The translations under genes and the position numbers were made by a program. A stretch of 64,000 bases of DNA from DT-111 sp965263225 (GTDB lineage Bacteria > Bacteroidota > Bacteroidia > Chitinophagales > Saprospiraceae): contig CBDHHG010000045.1 of NCBI GenBank assembly GCA_965263225.1, positions 62,001 through 126,000 of the forward strand, in the 5' to 3' direction. Shown piece by piece: positions 54,896-64,000 of this stretch (position 1 is its first letter; the number at the start of each line of letters is the position of its first letter). The notes below the pieces were generated by a model that made no database searches, had not been told where the DNA came from, and saw nothing but the letters and a program-made list of their open reading frames with translations.

Positions 54896-57571
54896 TCACT
54901 CATAGCTCAACGACTGCACCGGATTGGCCAGCGCTACCTTCAATATGGTAATGCCTGTGGCCAGCAAGGTAATAAGCATGATCAGTAGGAGAGGGGCAAC
55001 GAATAGCAATGCGCCCACAGACATCCGATAAGCAAATTCATTGAGCCAACTTTCTATACCTAACCAGGCGATTGGCGTGGCTAGGGCAAAGCCTAGTAAG
55101 ACTAATAGGAAAACTTCCTTAGACAAGAGCATAAAAAGACTTGGAACACTAGCACCTAGCACCTTTCTCACCCCCACTTCTTTGGTCCGCTGAAGCGCTG
55201 AAAAAGAAGAGAGTCCGTACAGTCCAAGGCAAGCCACAAGAATAGCCATTAAAGCAAAGGCACTGAAGACCTTGAGGTTGACTTTGTCTTTTTTGTATTG
55301 CGCAGCAAAAAATTGATCCAAGAAATAGTGTTCAGCCGGATTGCCGGGGAAAGTTGCCTTATACTGCGCCTCAATACGATCCAAAGTAGTGCCTACTTCA
55401 CGCGTGTTTACACGAATAGCATAGTAAGGATCATAGGCTTCATTCCTAACGAAATACATAGCATCAATCGGACGATTCAGGGATTCGTGATGATAGTCTT
55501 CGATCACTCCCACAATCCTTCTCTCTTCTCGGGTAAACTCATAAAGCGTCTGGTCAATGGCCTCAGTGGGATTTTGGAATCCAAGTTCCTTAGCCGCTGA
55601 TTCATTGAGAATCAAAGGCGTGTAGCCCTTCATCTCTTCGTCAAAGTCCTTACCCGCTAGGAAATTGACCTTCAGGGTTGATAGAAAATCATTGCTGGTC
55701 ACCACCCGTTCTATGGATTTCATATCCGCCTCACTTTCTCTCACTCGGGAGATGGCTAATCCACGCAAGATGCCTTGTCCTGGAATGACGGTCGACGTAC
55801 CAATACTAGTGACGCCAGGGATGGCCAAAACTTGTTGCTTGAAGCGCTCTATATTCGGTAGATGGCTTGCGCCTCTCGCGGGACTGATGACCGGTCCACG
55901 AAGGATGAGCACTTGCTCCATATCAAAGCCCATCGCTTGATTATTCATAAACTTCAATTGCCCACTAATTGCTAGTGTGGCGATGATTAGGAGGGAACTG
56001 AAGAGTAGCTGAAAGACGATGAGCCCTCGCCTTAAGTAAAGGCTGGCATCAACTTTTGATTTACCCTTTAAGGCATTGATGATCTGATGAGAAGAAAGGA
56101 CCAAAGCTGGATACAAACCAGAAAGAGTAGTTCCGACTAAGAAAAAGGCAAGAGCTAGTAAGCCAAAACGCCCCAAATCGATGCTTTCAAGGGAAAGCCC
56201 TTTTTCTACAAATAGGTTGAAGACAGACTGTCCCGCAACAACGAAAACCAAGGCCAAAAAGACGGCCATGCTATTAATGAGTATGGCTTCCGTGAAAAAC
56301 TGAAATACCAGCTCCTTTTTACGGGCTCCCATGACTTTACGCACACCTACTTCCCGCGCTCTTTCTACTGATTTTGCGGTGCTCAGGTTGATGAAGTTGA
56401 TCCAGGCAATGACTACAATAAACAAGGCGATGATTTGTAGTATCCGGATCGTCATGGCATTTCCCACTGGTCCCACTTCATTTTGGTAGGTAGAATTCAA
56501 GTGAATGTCTGCAATGCCAGTTAGAAAATACCGGTTGACACGGTCAAAGGTTCCTTCCTCATTTTTTTCGGCATAGCCAGGTTTATACAGCAAGGTGAGG
56601 TCACTCATTTTTTGCTCAATAGCGCGCGGATCAGCCTGCTCATTTACTTTCACGAAAGTGATAAAAGAGTTACCCCCCCAGTCATTGGCAAAATCCTCTG
56701 GGTTTTGTTGCTCCAGGCTTGCGTAAGAGGCGAGCGCATCAGCATCTACTTGTAATTTAAAGTCTGGTCTTTGGTAAACTCCCGTGACCCGCAATTCATG
56801 ACTGGTCCTTCCGTCATTGTACCGTAGCGTTTTTCCTACTGCTGCTTCAATACTGCTGAAGTATTTTTCTGCCAATTGGGGGGTGACCATTATGGTATTG
56901 GGCTCATTCAGTTCATTAGCACCGTGAATGACATGCAGGTCAAAAAAAGATAGATAATCCGGGTCCGCAAAAAACAGCTTCTGTTCCTTGTAGCTTATTT
57001 CTTGTTGATCAAGTGGAGTAAGAACCACCGATCCCCCCCGGCTAAGACTAGGACTATATAATCTTGCCTGAGCTGTCACTTCGGGTAAATCTCGCTTCAA
57101 AGCAGGTCCTACCCCAGAGAAGGTCATGCTGCTTTCATAGACCATTTCTCCAAAACGGTAGTAATCGTTAGAGACGCGGTACAACTGCTCTGCTGCTGAG
57201 CTATTGTTGTAGTTCAGTTCTTCTGAAACGTACTCCAGGATAAAAAGAGCTGCCGTCAGCCCTATAGCAAGTCCAAGCACATTGAGCGCAGTGTACGCCA
57301 GGTGGCGTTTAAAGTTTCGGAAAGAAGATTTGATGAAACTGAAGAGCATAGCGTTGGTAATGAGGGAAGTAAATCGGCCACCTTTGTAAAAACGAATGGC
57401 GCTAAAAACATCAAGAAAATATCGACACTTGGCTGATCGGGACTTGCCATTACTGATTCTCCACTCGTACAATTCTTGTAAATCACCTGCTACTTCATCG
57501 AGATAATCTGGACGACAGAATTGCTTAAGCAACCAATTGGCGAGTTTTGGTGGAGATGGATTTTCTGCCAT
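54896..57571 (-). CDS. FtsX-family ABC transporter permease with N-terminal permease-prefix domain
   Basis: An 891-residue permease. The first ~75 residues (PPKLANWLLKQFCRPDYLDEVAGDLQELYEWRI) are the permease prefix domain that is encoded together with PadR regulators. Then comes the usual helix 1 with RNFKRHLAYTALNVLGLAIGLTAALFI, a MacB-like periplasmic domain, FINLSTAKSVERAREVGVRKVMGARKKELVFQF and, at the end, a second copy (ALQRTKEVGVRKVLGASVPSLFMLLSKE). The PadR gene precedes it by 4 bases on the same strand, so they form one operon. It resembles the bacitracin/peptide-responsive exporters. No ATPase is adjacent. Confidence 0.9.
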   Translation of the reverse strand: MAENPSPPKLANWLLKQFCRPDYLDEVAGDLQELYEWRISNGKSRSAKCRYFLDVFSAIRFYKGGRFTSLITNAMLFSFIKSSFRNFKRHLAYTALNVLGLAIGLTAALFILEYVSEELNYNNSSAAEQLYRVSNDYYRFGEMVYESSMTFSGVGPALKRDLPEVTAQARLYSPSLSRGGSVVLTPLDQQEISYKEQKLFFADPDYLSFFDLHVIHGANELNEPNTIMVTPQLAEKYFSSIEAAVGKTLRYNDGRTSHELRVTGVYQRPDFKLQVDADALASYASLEQQNPEDFANDWGGNSFITFVKVNEQADPRAIEQKMSDLTLLYKPGYAEKNEEGTFDRVNRYFLTGIADIHLNSTYQNEVGPVGNAMTIRILQIIALFIVVIAWINFINLSTAKSVERAREVGVRKVMGARKKELVFQFFTEAILINSMAVFLALVFVVAGQSVFNLFVEKGLSLESIDLGRFGLLALAFFLVGTTLSGLYPALVLSSHQIINALKGKSKVDASLYLRRGLIVFQLLFSSLLIIATLAISGQLKFMNNQAMGFDMEQVLILRGPVISPARGASHLPNIERFKQQVLAIPGVTSIGTSTVIPGQGILRGLAISRVRESEADMKSIERVVTSNDFLSTLKVNFLAGKDFDEEMKGYTPLILNESAAKELGFQNPTEAIDQTLYEFTREERRIVGVIEDYHHESLNRPIDAMYFVRNEAYDPYYAIRVNTREVGTTLDRIEAQYKATFPGNPAEHYFLDQFFAAQYKKDKVNLKVFSAFALMAILVACLGLYGLSSFSALQRTKEVGVRKVLGASVPSLFMLLSKEVFLLVLLGFALATPIAWLGIESWLNEFAYRMSVGALLFVAPLLLIMLITLLATGITILKVALANPVQSLSYE

Positions 57572-57575
57572 TAGT

Positions 57576-57890
57576 TTATAGGGGTTTGGGGACCATTTTC
57601 CATATTTGGAGCTTTGCCTCCAGGGTTTCTTTTGCTGTGCGATAACCTAACTCGGTGGCTTCATAAAGCACTTTTCTACGGCCCCCTCTCTTCTGCGAAG
57701 GCTCCCCCATTTTTGATTGGAGCATACCTTTTTTCTCTAGCCTTTTCAACACCATCACTACCGCAGGAAGGGTTATTTGCTTATTGAGCTGTTTGATGTA
57801 CAACTGTACCAGCTCAGCTCCATAGGATTCTTTTTCCCTCAATACGAGCAAGAGAATGATTTCCTCCAGTGCTCCCAGCGTATGATTCAT
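57576..57890 (-). CDS. PadR-family transcriptional regulator
   Basis: A 104-residue winged-helix protein: EEIILLLVLREKESYGAELVQLYIKQLNKQITLPAVVMVLKRLEKKGMLQSKMGEPSQKRGGRRKVLYEATELGYR. It is the PadR N-terminal winged helix with a short C-terminal helix. It ends four bases before the permease start, and so probably represses its own operon. Candidate binding sites with TAAACA-tt-TGTTTA dyads lie upstream (57931-57988). Confidence 0.92.
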   Translation of the reverse strand: MNHTLGALEEIILLLVLREKESYGAELVQLYIKQLNKQITLPAVVMVLKRLEKKGMLQSKMGEPSQKRGGRRKVLYEATELGYRTAKETLEAKLQIWKMVPKPL

Positions 57891-58826
57891 ATCTGATTAC
57901 TTAGGTATCACAATAGTTACTTAGGCTGTAATATAGTAAACATTTGTTTAGGAAATAAGTGATATAGTAAATATTTGTTTAGGATATATCTAGGAAGTCA
58001 TTGTTGATGCTGAAGTAAATGTGCGCACCAATTAGTAGGGGCTTCACGCTGGGACAGGAAAGAATTTGTGTTGCTACGGGGGAATTCGAAGAATAGTCAG
58101 AAGCTAAAGAGAGCGTATTGTGTAGGCATACCATAGGATGATCTGTCGGGATACAAACTCGAATTTGGGAGGCCGACGTAACCCCTATTTCATCTAAAAG
58201 TTCATTTGGGTAGTTGCTTTTTACAAAAAGTGTCAGAAGCCCAACAAATGTGGAGATAGATGTACAGCATTGAAAGCTGGGAGTTTACCTTTGGGGCATA
58301 TTTGAAATTATTCCAACTGAAAATCAAGTGTTTAGCTTTTGATTACCAGTAAGTTGCAAAGGTTGGTTGGTCAAATAATCAATTTAAGTAAATCCTTCCC
58401 GCCCAAATTATTGGTACTCTAATAGCAGGAATTCAAATATACTCTGATGTTGAAAAATTTTCACTGCTACTAGCTATGCAAGGCCAATATAGTTTTTGAA
58501 AGATGGCCAAATGGGACTCCCTGTTATTAGGGTCTACTTCTCTATATCATCATATCTAATCCTTTGATTGTTTAGCATTCACTGGAAAATCAATAGCATT
58601 ATATCGAAGCAAAGATCTAGCCATGCTTTCGATCTCTCTTTCATCCCAAAGAACTGGTAAATATACGCTGAGTTGTAGCTGCTTTTTGGTGGTTATTACA
58701 GCTTGTGAGCCCAAGGATTAGCACACATTAGAATAAACTCTCTGCGCGATTCATTTGGCTAGTACAGAAGGCTAGTTGTTTGAGTTGGCGCGGACTATTG
58801 AAATCATCACAACTAAATTAAAAAGC
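57891..58826. other. Divergent control region between PadR operon and SusC/D pair 2
   Basis: About 930 bases. The first 100 hold the PadR-type repeats. The rest is AT-rich with no supported gene; it must carry the susC promoter. No hairpin was convincing. Confidence 0.5.
57931..57988. promoter_or_regulatory. Two 27-bp direct repeats with dyads, likely PadR operator
   Basis: Two copies (57931-57957 and 57962-57988) match over ATATAGTAAAyATTTGTTTAGG with two mismatches and lie 31 bases apart. Each contains TAAACA-tt-TGTTTA (one mismatch in the second). Two further TTACTTAGG sites lie at 57898-57907 and 57917-57925. Their position just before the PadR start codon fits autoregulation. Confidence 0.6.
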
Positions 58827-61800
58827 ATGAAAAAAATCTCACTAGTTTTCGGACTGATGCTTTTTGTCGTGGGTTTAACCATGGCACAAAAGACTGTTAC
58901 AGGAAAAGTGATCGATGAGGACGGTGAAGCCTTAATCGGGGTTAGTATTCTTGTCAAAGGGACAAGTACAGGTACAGTTACTGACATTGAAGGTTCCTAT
59001 AGTGTCAATGTACCTGGAGAAAACAATGTTTTGGTTTTTAGTTACACCGGTTTTTCTACGCAGAGTGTTGAGATCAACAATCGTACAGTAGTGGATGTAA
59101 CGCTTGAAACCTCAGCTGAATTACTTCAGGAAGTGATTGTAACAGCTTATGGTATTACAACCAAGGAAGCTTTTTCAGGATCTGCTGATGTGATCGGCGC
59201 TGAAGACTTGGAACTCAGAAATGTTACCTCGGCGATCTCAGCCATTGAAGGGAAAGCAACTGGGGTCCAATTTACCTCTCCTTCAGGACAACCTGGTTCT
59301 TCTCCCGGCATCGTTATCCGTGGGGTGGGAACATTGAATGGTGATACAGATCCTCTGTTTATTGTCGACGGAATTCAATATGAAGGGGCTTTGACGACCA
59401 TCAACCAGGAAGATATTGAATCTATAACCATCCTTAAAGATGCGTCTTCAACTTCTCTTTATGGCTCAAGGGCTGCTAATGGGGTTGTACTGATCACAAC
59501 TAAAACGGGTACAAAGGGAGAGACAAAAGTATCTGCATCTGTTCAACATGGCTTTGTATCTAGAGCCATTCCTTTGTATGATGAAGTTACTCCAGGTCAG
59601 TACTATGAGACCATGTGGGAGGCCTTGAAAAATTCCAGTGCGGGTGGAGGAGATGGCGCTTTTGCATCTGCCAATATCTACAATAGCTTGGGATACAATC
59701 CTTTTAATGTTGCTAATGATCAAATTGTAGACGCAAATGGTAATTTGAACCCCAATGCAAGTGTAATTTACCAAAGCTTGGATTGGTATGATGTCTTGGA
59801 ACAGAGCAATACTAGAACCAATTACAATGTAAATGTAGCGAGTGGCGGTGATAAGCACAGGGTTTTCTTCTCCACCTCTTATTTGGAAGAGGGCGGATAT
59901 GTCGTTACTTCCGAGTACGATCGTTTGACTACCCGTGTAAATGCGGACTTTGACGCCAATAACTGGCTTACGATGGGAGGTAGCGCCAATGTCACGACTA
60001 CCAATGCCAGAGGACCAAGTTCAGCAGGAACGGGGAGCATCGTAAACCCTTTCGGATTTGCCAAGAATATAGGATCAATCTATCCTGTCTACGTTAATGA
60101 TTTAAATGGTAACCTAGTATTGGATGAGGCTAATAACCCCGTATTCGACGCCGGGGAAGGAAACCCTGAGTTTAATATAGGTTCTAGACCGATCAACCAA
60201 GGGAGACATGCACTCCAAGAGCTTCTATTGAATGACGAACGGGATAGAGACAATACCTATGGCTTCAGATTTTATGCCGACTTCAAACTTATGGAAGGCC
60301 TGAGCGTACGTCTGAACTATGGTAGAGATATCAACGAAGGTATTGAGAAAGAGTATGAGAATAATATCATTGGGGATGCTCAGCCAACGGGACGATACAG
60401 TGAAACGAGGTTTAGAAGACAGGTTGAAAACTTCAACCAATTACTGACTTACACGAAGAGTTTTGCGAATGCCCATAACCTTGAAGTAACTTTGGGACAC
60501 GAAAGTTTTGATAGAAACTTTTCTAGTAGTAATTCCCTAGCTATTGATCAAACGGCTGAAGGAATTTTCGAATTCGACAACTTTGCTACACCTGTAAGTT
60601 TAGGTGGTTCTACTACCAATAAAAGAATTGAAGGGTATTTCGCGAGAGCAAACTATAACTACAACAGTAAATACTTCCTAAGTGTATCTGCAAGAAGAGA
60701 TGGCTCTTCTGTATTTGCCACGGACGCCAGATGGGGTAATTTTTATTCTGTCGGAGCATCTTGGAGATTAGATCAGGAGCCATTTATTCAAGATATTTCC
60801 TTTATTAACCGATTGAAGTTACGTGCATCCTACGGAGAAGTAGGTAATGATGACTTAGGCGATTTCTTCTTGTCTCAGCCTAGATATAGCCTAACTTCTA
60901 ACGCAGGAAATCCAGCTATTTTCTGGTCAGAAATTGGTAATGCCAACTTACAGTGGGAAACCATTGAAAGTTTTGATGTTGCTATAGAGTTTTCTCTATT
61001 CAATAACTTCCTTGATGGTTCTTTGGAGTACTACCGAAGAAACTCTTCCGATCTATTGTATGACTTACCCATTGCATTGAGTAATGGTTTGAACTCTTTC
61101 CCAACCAACATTGGTGATATGTACAATTCCGGTATCGAACTGGGTTTGACGGCCAATTTGATTAGAAAGAGAGATTTCAGATGGAATGTTACCGTGCAGG
61201 CTTGGACGACAACCAATGAGATTACCAATTTGCCAAATCCATTTATTAGCGGTTCCAAACGTTGGGATATCGGTAGATCCAGATATGATTTTTATCTATT
61301 GCATTCAGCAGGTGTCGATCCTACCAATGGGGATCAGTTGTTTTTTATGTATGAGATAGATGACGATGGCAATAGTATTCCGGTATTGGAAGGAGACGGA
61401 AGCCATGCTACTACCAATGACTGGGAGGAAACAGAAAGAGCTTATACTGGAGCAAGTTCTATTCCAGATTTGTTAGGATCTGTAAGTAGTAACTTAACTT
61501 TCAAAGGGTTTTCATTCAATTTCTTGATTACTTATAGTATAGGAGGAGAGGTCCTAGACAATGGATATTCTGCTATGATGCACAGTGGTGCATTTGGAAG
61601 TTCACTTCATCCTGATATCTTAGGAGCATGGCGTCAACCTGGAGACATTACTGATGTGCCGAGATTAGAGAATGGTAACCCTAATCTAGTTAGAACTCAA
61701 TCTACAAGATTCTTGACAGACGCTTCCTTTTGGACTTTGAGGAATGTTAACCTAGGGTACACATTTAGCGATAATATCGCCAGTAAGCTTGACTTGGATA

Positions 61801-61949
61801 ATTTGAGATTATCTGTCACAGGAGAAAATCTTTTCTTCCAGAGTAGAAGAGCAGGTTTGAACCCCCAATTCAATTTAGCAGGAACGCCTGCTGGGAATAG
61901 CTTTAATCCTGCGCGTGTTATTTCTATCAACCTAAACGCAAACTTCTAA
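58827..61949 (+). CDS. SusC/RagA-family TonB-linked outer membrane protein, pair 2
   Basis: A 1040-residue barrel. The ATG at 58827 opens a signal peptide (MKKISLVFGLMLFVVGLTMA); an earlier in-frame start at 58776 only adds a non-signal tail. CarboxypepD_reg-like domain: VTGKVIDEDGEALIGVSILVKGTSTG. Plug: YGSRAANGVVLITTKTGTKGE. The barrel ends in NPARVISINLNANF. It shares the architecture but not close identity with the SusC at 6353, so it serves another ligand. The susD-like gene starts 129 bases later. Confidence 0.95.
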   Translation: MKKISLVFGLMLFVVGLTMAQKTVTGKVIDEDGEALIGVSILVKGTSTGTVTDIEGSYSVNVPGENNVLVFSYTGFSTQSVEINNRTVVDVTLETSAELLQEVIVTAYGITTKEAFSGSADVIGAEDLELRNVTSAISAIEGKATGVQFTSPSGQPGSSPGIVIRGVGTLNGDTDPLFIVDGIQYEGALTTINQEDIESITILKDASSTSLYGSRAANGVVLITTKTGTKGETKVSASVQHGFVSRAIPLYDEVTPGQYYETMWEALKNSSAGGGDGAFASANIYNSLGYNPFNVANDQIVDANGNLNPNASVIYQSLDWYDVLEQSNTRTNYNVNVASGGDKHRVFFSTSYLEEGGYVVTSEYDRLTTRVNADFDANNWLTMGGSANVTTTNARGPSSAGTGSIVNPFGFAKNIGSIYPVYVNDLNGNLVLDEANNPVFDAGEGNPEFNIGSRPINQGRHALQELLLNDERDRDNTYGFRFYADFKLMEGLSVRLNYGRDINEGIEKEYENNIIGDAQPTGRYSETRFRRQVENFNQLLTYTKSFANAHNLEVTLGHESFDRNFSSSNSLAIDQTAEGIFEFDNFATPVSLGGSTTNKRIEGYFARANYNYNSKYFLSVSARRDGSSVFATDARWGNFYSVGASWRLDQEPFIQDISFINRLKLRASYGEVGNDDLGDFFLSQPRYSLTSNAGNPAIFWSEIGNANLQWETIESFDVAIEFSLFNNFLDGSLEYYRRNSSDLLYDLPIALSNGLNSFPTNIGDMYNSGIELGLTANLIRKRDFRWNVTVQAWTTTNEITNLPNPFISGSKRWDIGRSRYDFYLLHSAGVDPTNGDQLFFMYEIDDDGNSIPVLEGDGSHATTNDWEETERAYTGASSIPDLLGSVSSNLTFKGFSFNFLITYSIGGEVLDNGYSAMMHSGAFGSSLHPDILGAWRQPGDITDVPRLENGNPNLVRTQSTRFLTDASFWTLRNVNLGYTFSDNIASKLDLDNLRLSVTGENLFFQSRRAGLNPQFNLAGTPAGNSFNPARVISINLNANF

Positions 61950-62078
61950 TCTTCTTCGACGATTTTTCTTGCTCGGTCTTTTTGTCAAAAGCAGTGCACC
62001 TTGGAGTGCAAATACTTGAGCAGAAAGACTGACTTGAAAACAAAAGAATTGTCTGAGAATCATATTAAAAACATCAAG

Positions 62079-63731
62079 ATGTTACGTAATATAAAATACT
62101 TATCATTAGTTTTCTTAGTCTTCACGATCTCCGCTTGTAGTGAAGATTTCTTAGAAACCAAACCTACTGATGCCATTTCTGCGGCTGATGCCTTGGCTAC
62201 GGAGGCTAATATGGCGCTCATCATAAATGGAATGCATCGGGCGATGTATTCTCAATCACAAACCGTGTTACCTGGCGGTACCTCCTTCCGCGCCAATGAA
62301 CACTATTGGGTTCCGATGGGAGATAACCTTGCTGGTGGTTTGATCCACAGTGCTAATGCCAATAACTTGAGTTGGAGAAGTGTAGCACAATGGTTACAGC
62401 ACACGGATGAAACTACCAATACCACTAGAATATTTTGGTACCACCGTTATAACATCATTGCGAACGCCAATTCTATTATCAATCGGGTTAAAGAAGGTAC
62501 CTTACCTGAAACGCCTAGATTGAGAGAAATCGTAGGGCAGGCGTATGCGTACAGAGCTTATGCCTATATGTCACTGGTACAGCACTATGCAAAAGGCTAT
62601 CTGATTGGTAATCCTTCTACAGATCCTGGAGTTCCTCTATTATTTGCTTCTGATGCACCTTTCAATAGCGCACCTAGATCAACGGTTCAAGAGGTCTACG
62701 ACCAAATCGCTTTAGATCTTGAAGCTGCTATTACCAGTTTTGAGAGTGCTTCTCCAAGAGCAACGGGTAGTGCCTTTGATAAAGCAAATCTCAATATTGA
62801 TGTAGCCTATGGTCTTAAAGCTAGAATGGCTTTGGCCACAGGAGATTGGGCAACTGCGGCGGAAGCTGCTGTTAAAGCACGTGAAAATTACCCAATCATG
62901 GGTGAAGACGACTGGAAAGCTGGCTTTAACTCGACATTGCTGCCCGAAGTACTTTGGGGTAGTAATGTGATCACTACTGAGACAACCTTCTTCCGTTCTT
63001 ATTTCTACTTAGCTTCTAATACCTTCAATGGTAGCCAAGTGAGAAATAATCCAAAAATTGCAGATAAGCGCTTGTATGCTCAGATTCCTGATACCGACTA
63101 CAGAAAGGATGTATTTTTACCGGATGCTCCTAACTCTAATACTTCTGCGTCAAACGGACTAGGTGGTTGGTCTAATAACACCAATCCCTTATACACAACG
63201 GAAGAAGAATTTGAAGCGGAGATAGATAGATTAGCAGCCCAGTGGGGTTGGACTTCGAGACACAATACTCACCCTTACATGCACGTAAAATTGAGACAAA
63301 AGGTGCCAGGTGGTATTGAGCCAGATGATATCATTTACATGCGTTCTTCAGAGATGTACCTAATCGAGGCAGAAGCAAAAACCATGATGAATGACATTGC
63401 TGGTGCTCAGGAAGCGCTGAAACCTCTAGGACAAGAACGTGATAGCGCATATGATGTACTCCAGTACGATACACAAGAGAAGATGATGGAGCATATCAAG
63501 TTCCAACGAGGCGTAGAGCTTTGGGGTGAAGGCTTCTTGTTCCAAGACAAGATCCGTTGGGATGATCCGATTGATCACGCTGCCGACGGAGGCTCAGGTG
63601 CTTCTGAGGTACTGTACCAAGCTGGATTCTTCCAAGACAGACCTTCTGTCAACACAGACTGGGTATTCAAGATTCCTCAAGCAGAAATCGACGCCAACCC
63701 AAATCTTACTCCAGCGGATCAGAATCCTTAA
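62079..63731 (+). CDS. SusD/RagB-family nutrient-binding lipoprotein, pair 2
   Basis: The ATG at 62079 opens a lipoprotein signal (MLRNIKYLSLVFLVFTISAC, Cys20), followed by the typical SEDFLETKPTDAIS. It is the classical RagB/SusD type: SINR..., YAYRAYAYMSLVQHYAKGY, YDQIALDLEAAI and the C-terminal FQRGVELWGEGFLFQDKIRW. About 550 residues. An in-frame upstream start at 62001 is less likely. It lies in one operon with the SusC-like gene and ends at a strong hairpin. Confidence 0.93.
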   Translation: MLRNIKYLSLVFLVFTISACSEDFLETKPTDAISAADALATEANMALIINGMHRAMYSQSQTVLPGGTSFRANEHYWVPMGDNLAGGLIHSANANNLSWRSVAQWLQHTDETTNTTRIFWYHRYNIIANANSIINRVKEGTLPETPRLREIVGQAYAYRAYAYMSLVQHYAKGYLIGNPSTDPGVPLLFASDAPFNSAPRSTVQEVYDQIALDLEAAITSFESASPRATGSAFDKANLNIDVAYGLKARMALATGDWATAAEAAVKARENYPIMGEDDWKAGFNSTLLPEVLWGSNVITTETTFFRSYFYLASNTFNGSQVRNNPKIADKRLYAQIPDTDYRKDVFLPDAPNSNTSASNGLGGWSNNTNPLYTTEEEFEAEIDRLAAQWGWTSRHNTHPYMHVKLRQKVPGGIEPDDIIYMRSSEMYLIEAEAKTMMNDIAGAQEALKPLGQERDSAYDVLQYDTQEKMMEHIKFQRGVELWGEGFLFQDKIRWDDPIDHAADGGSGASEVLYQAGFFQDRPSVNTDWVFKIPQAEIDANPNLTPADQNP

Positions 63732-63777
63732 GATTGAATTAGCCTAATATTTGCTAAATATAGCTGATAATTGGTAG

Positions 63778-63815
63778 AAGAAACGATCGGATATGCTTCC
63801 GATCGTTTCTTTCCT
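63778..63815 (+). terminator. Rho-independent terminator of SusC/D pair 2
   Basis: AAGAAACGATCGGA at 63778-63791 is perfectly complementary to TCCGATCGTTTCTT at 63798-63811, with a six-base loop and a T-rich tail. Confidence 0.88.
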
Positions 63816-64000
63816 ATTAATTTATTACCTTGTGGAATCATTTGATAGTGGAATCATAGTTACGAGCTTATAAATTGGAATTGATTTAAACTATGACCAC
63901 AAATAAATCGCGCTCAAATTCATAGTGAATCCAATCTTTTACAAACTAAGATTTCTATCCATATCTTTCTCTGCGAGAAAGGAAACGGGCTTTTTCCGAA
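63816..64000. other. Right edge
   Basis: AT-rich bases after the terminator; nothing supported. Confidence 0.4.

Noticed and set aside
1..64000. tRNA, rRNA, CRISPR array
   Set aside because: No cloverleaf with GTTCGA-type T-loop outside genes, no rRNA-like segment, and no regularly spaced short repeats with unique spacers; the 26610-26919 repeat has no spacers.

Overview
The window looks like the chromosome of a free-living Bacteroidota, probably a marine or aquatic Saprospiria/Lewinella-like bacterium. This is an inference from gene families: two SusC/SusD outer-membrane uptake pairs with CarboxypepD_reg-like N-termini, a type IX secretion (T9SS) C-terminal sorting domain, VPS10/sortilin-type Asp-box proteins, SusD-style lipoproteins, and a PadR/FtsX permease pair with the DUF-type permease prefix. 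There are no rRNA, tRNA, CRISPR or prophage genes and no intact transposase that I could see.

Layout. 1-3.5 kb (minus): a secreted MopE-like repeat protein running off the left edge and an Asp-box (VPS10-type) protein; both carry frameshifts. 3.5-6.3 kb: a hairpin-rich gene-free stretch, then an MFS transporter. 6.35-11.0 kb: SusC/SusD pair 1 with a terminator, followed by an ECF sigma fragment and a haloalkane dehalogenase gene interrupted by one stop codon. 12.4-19.5 kb (minus): a small secreted protein, an intact 1043-residue Asp-box protein, a MITE-like inverted-repeat element and a DUF4838/discoidin lipoprotein. 19.8-28.2 kb (plus): DUF4112 protein, a gutted serine hydrolase, a second haloalkane dehalogenase, an unknown membrane protein, aldo/keto reductase, NhaC-type antiporter, a ~91-bp tandem repeat, a TIGR04076 protein and a methyltransferase. 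28.3-36.4 kb (minus): a decayed LytS/LytTR two-component pair, a tiny Lys-rich ORF, prohibitin-like protein, two CsbD-like stress proteins, an AraC-type regulator, a KamA-like radical SAM enzyme with a fatty-acid desaturase, a 59-residue membrane peptide, an RRM protein and a TPR remnant. 36.8-43.5 kb (plus): FtsX permease, LRR protein, exported chorismate mutase, TonB-dependent barrel. 43.5-48.7 kb (minus): Tat-exported class V aminotransferase, FAD monooxygenase, adenylate cyclase/TolB/TPR protein. 48.9-57.9 kb: CBM9-like plus exo/endonuclease/phosphatase fusion, HisD-family dehydrogenase, ELWxxDGT-repeat T9SS cargo, FtsX permease with PadR regulator. 58.8-63.8 kb: SusC/SusD pair 2 with a strong terminator.

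How it works together. The two SusC/D pairs, the DUF4838 lipoprotein, the Asp-box proteins and the T9SS cargo describe a cell envelope devoted to binding and importing polymers. The middle block is more like a stress/membrane island (prohibitin, CsbD, desaturase, AraC). Frameshifts are numerous (at least seven single-base lesions plus several heavily decayed genes). Many sit in homopolymers, so they may be either sequencing errors or real decay; the two-component pair, the serine hydrolase and the sigma fragment look truly decayed.
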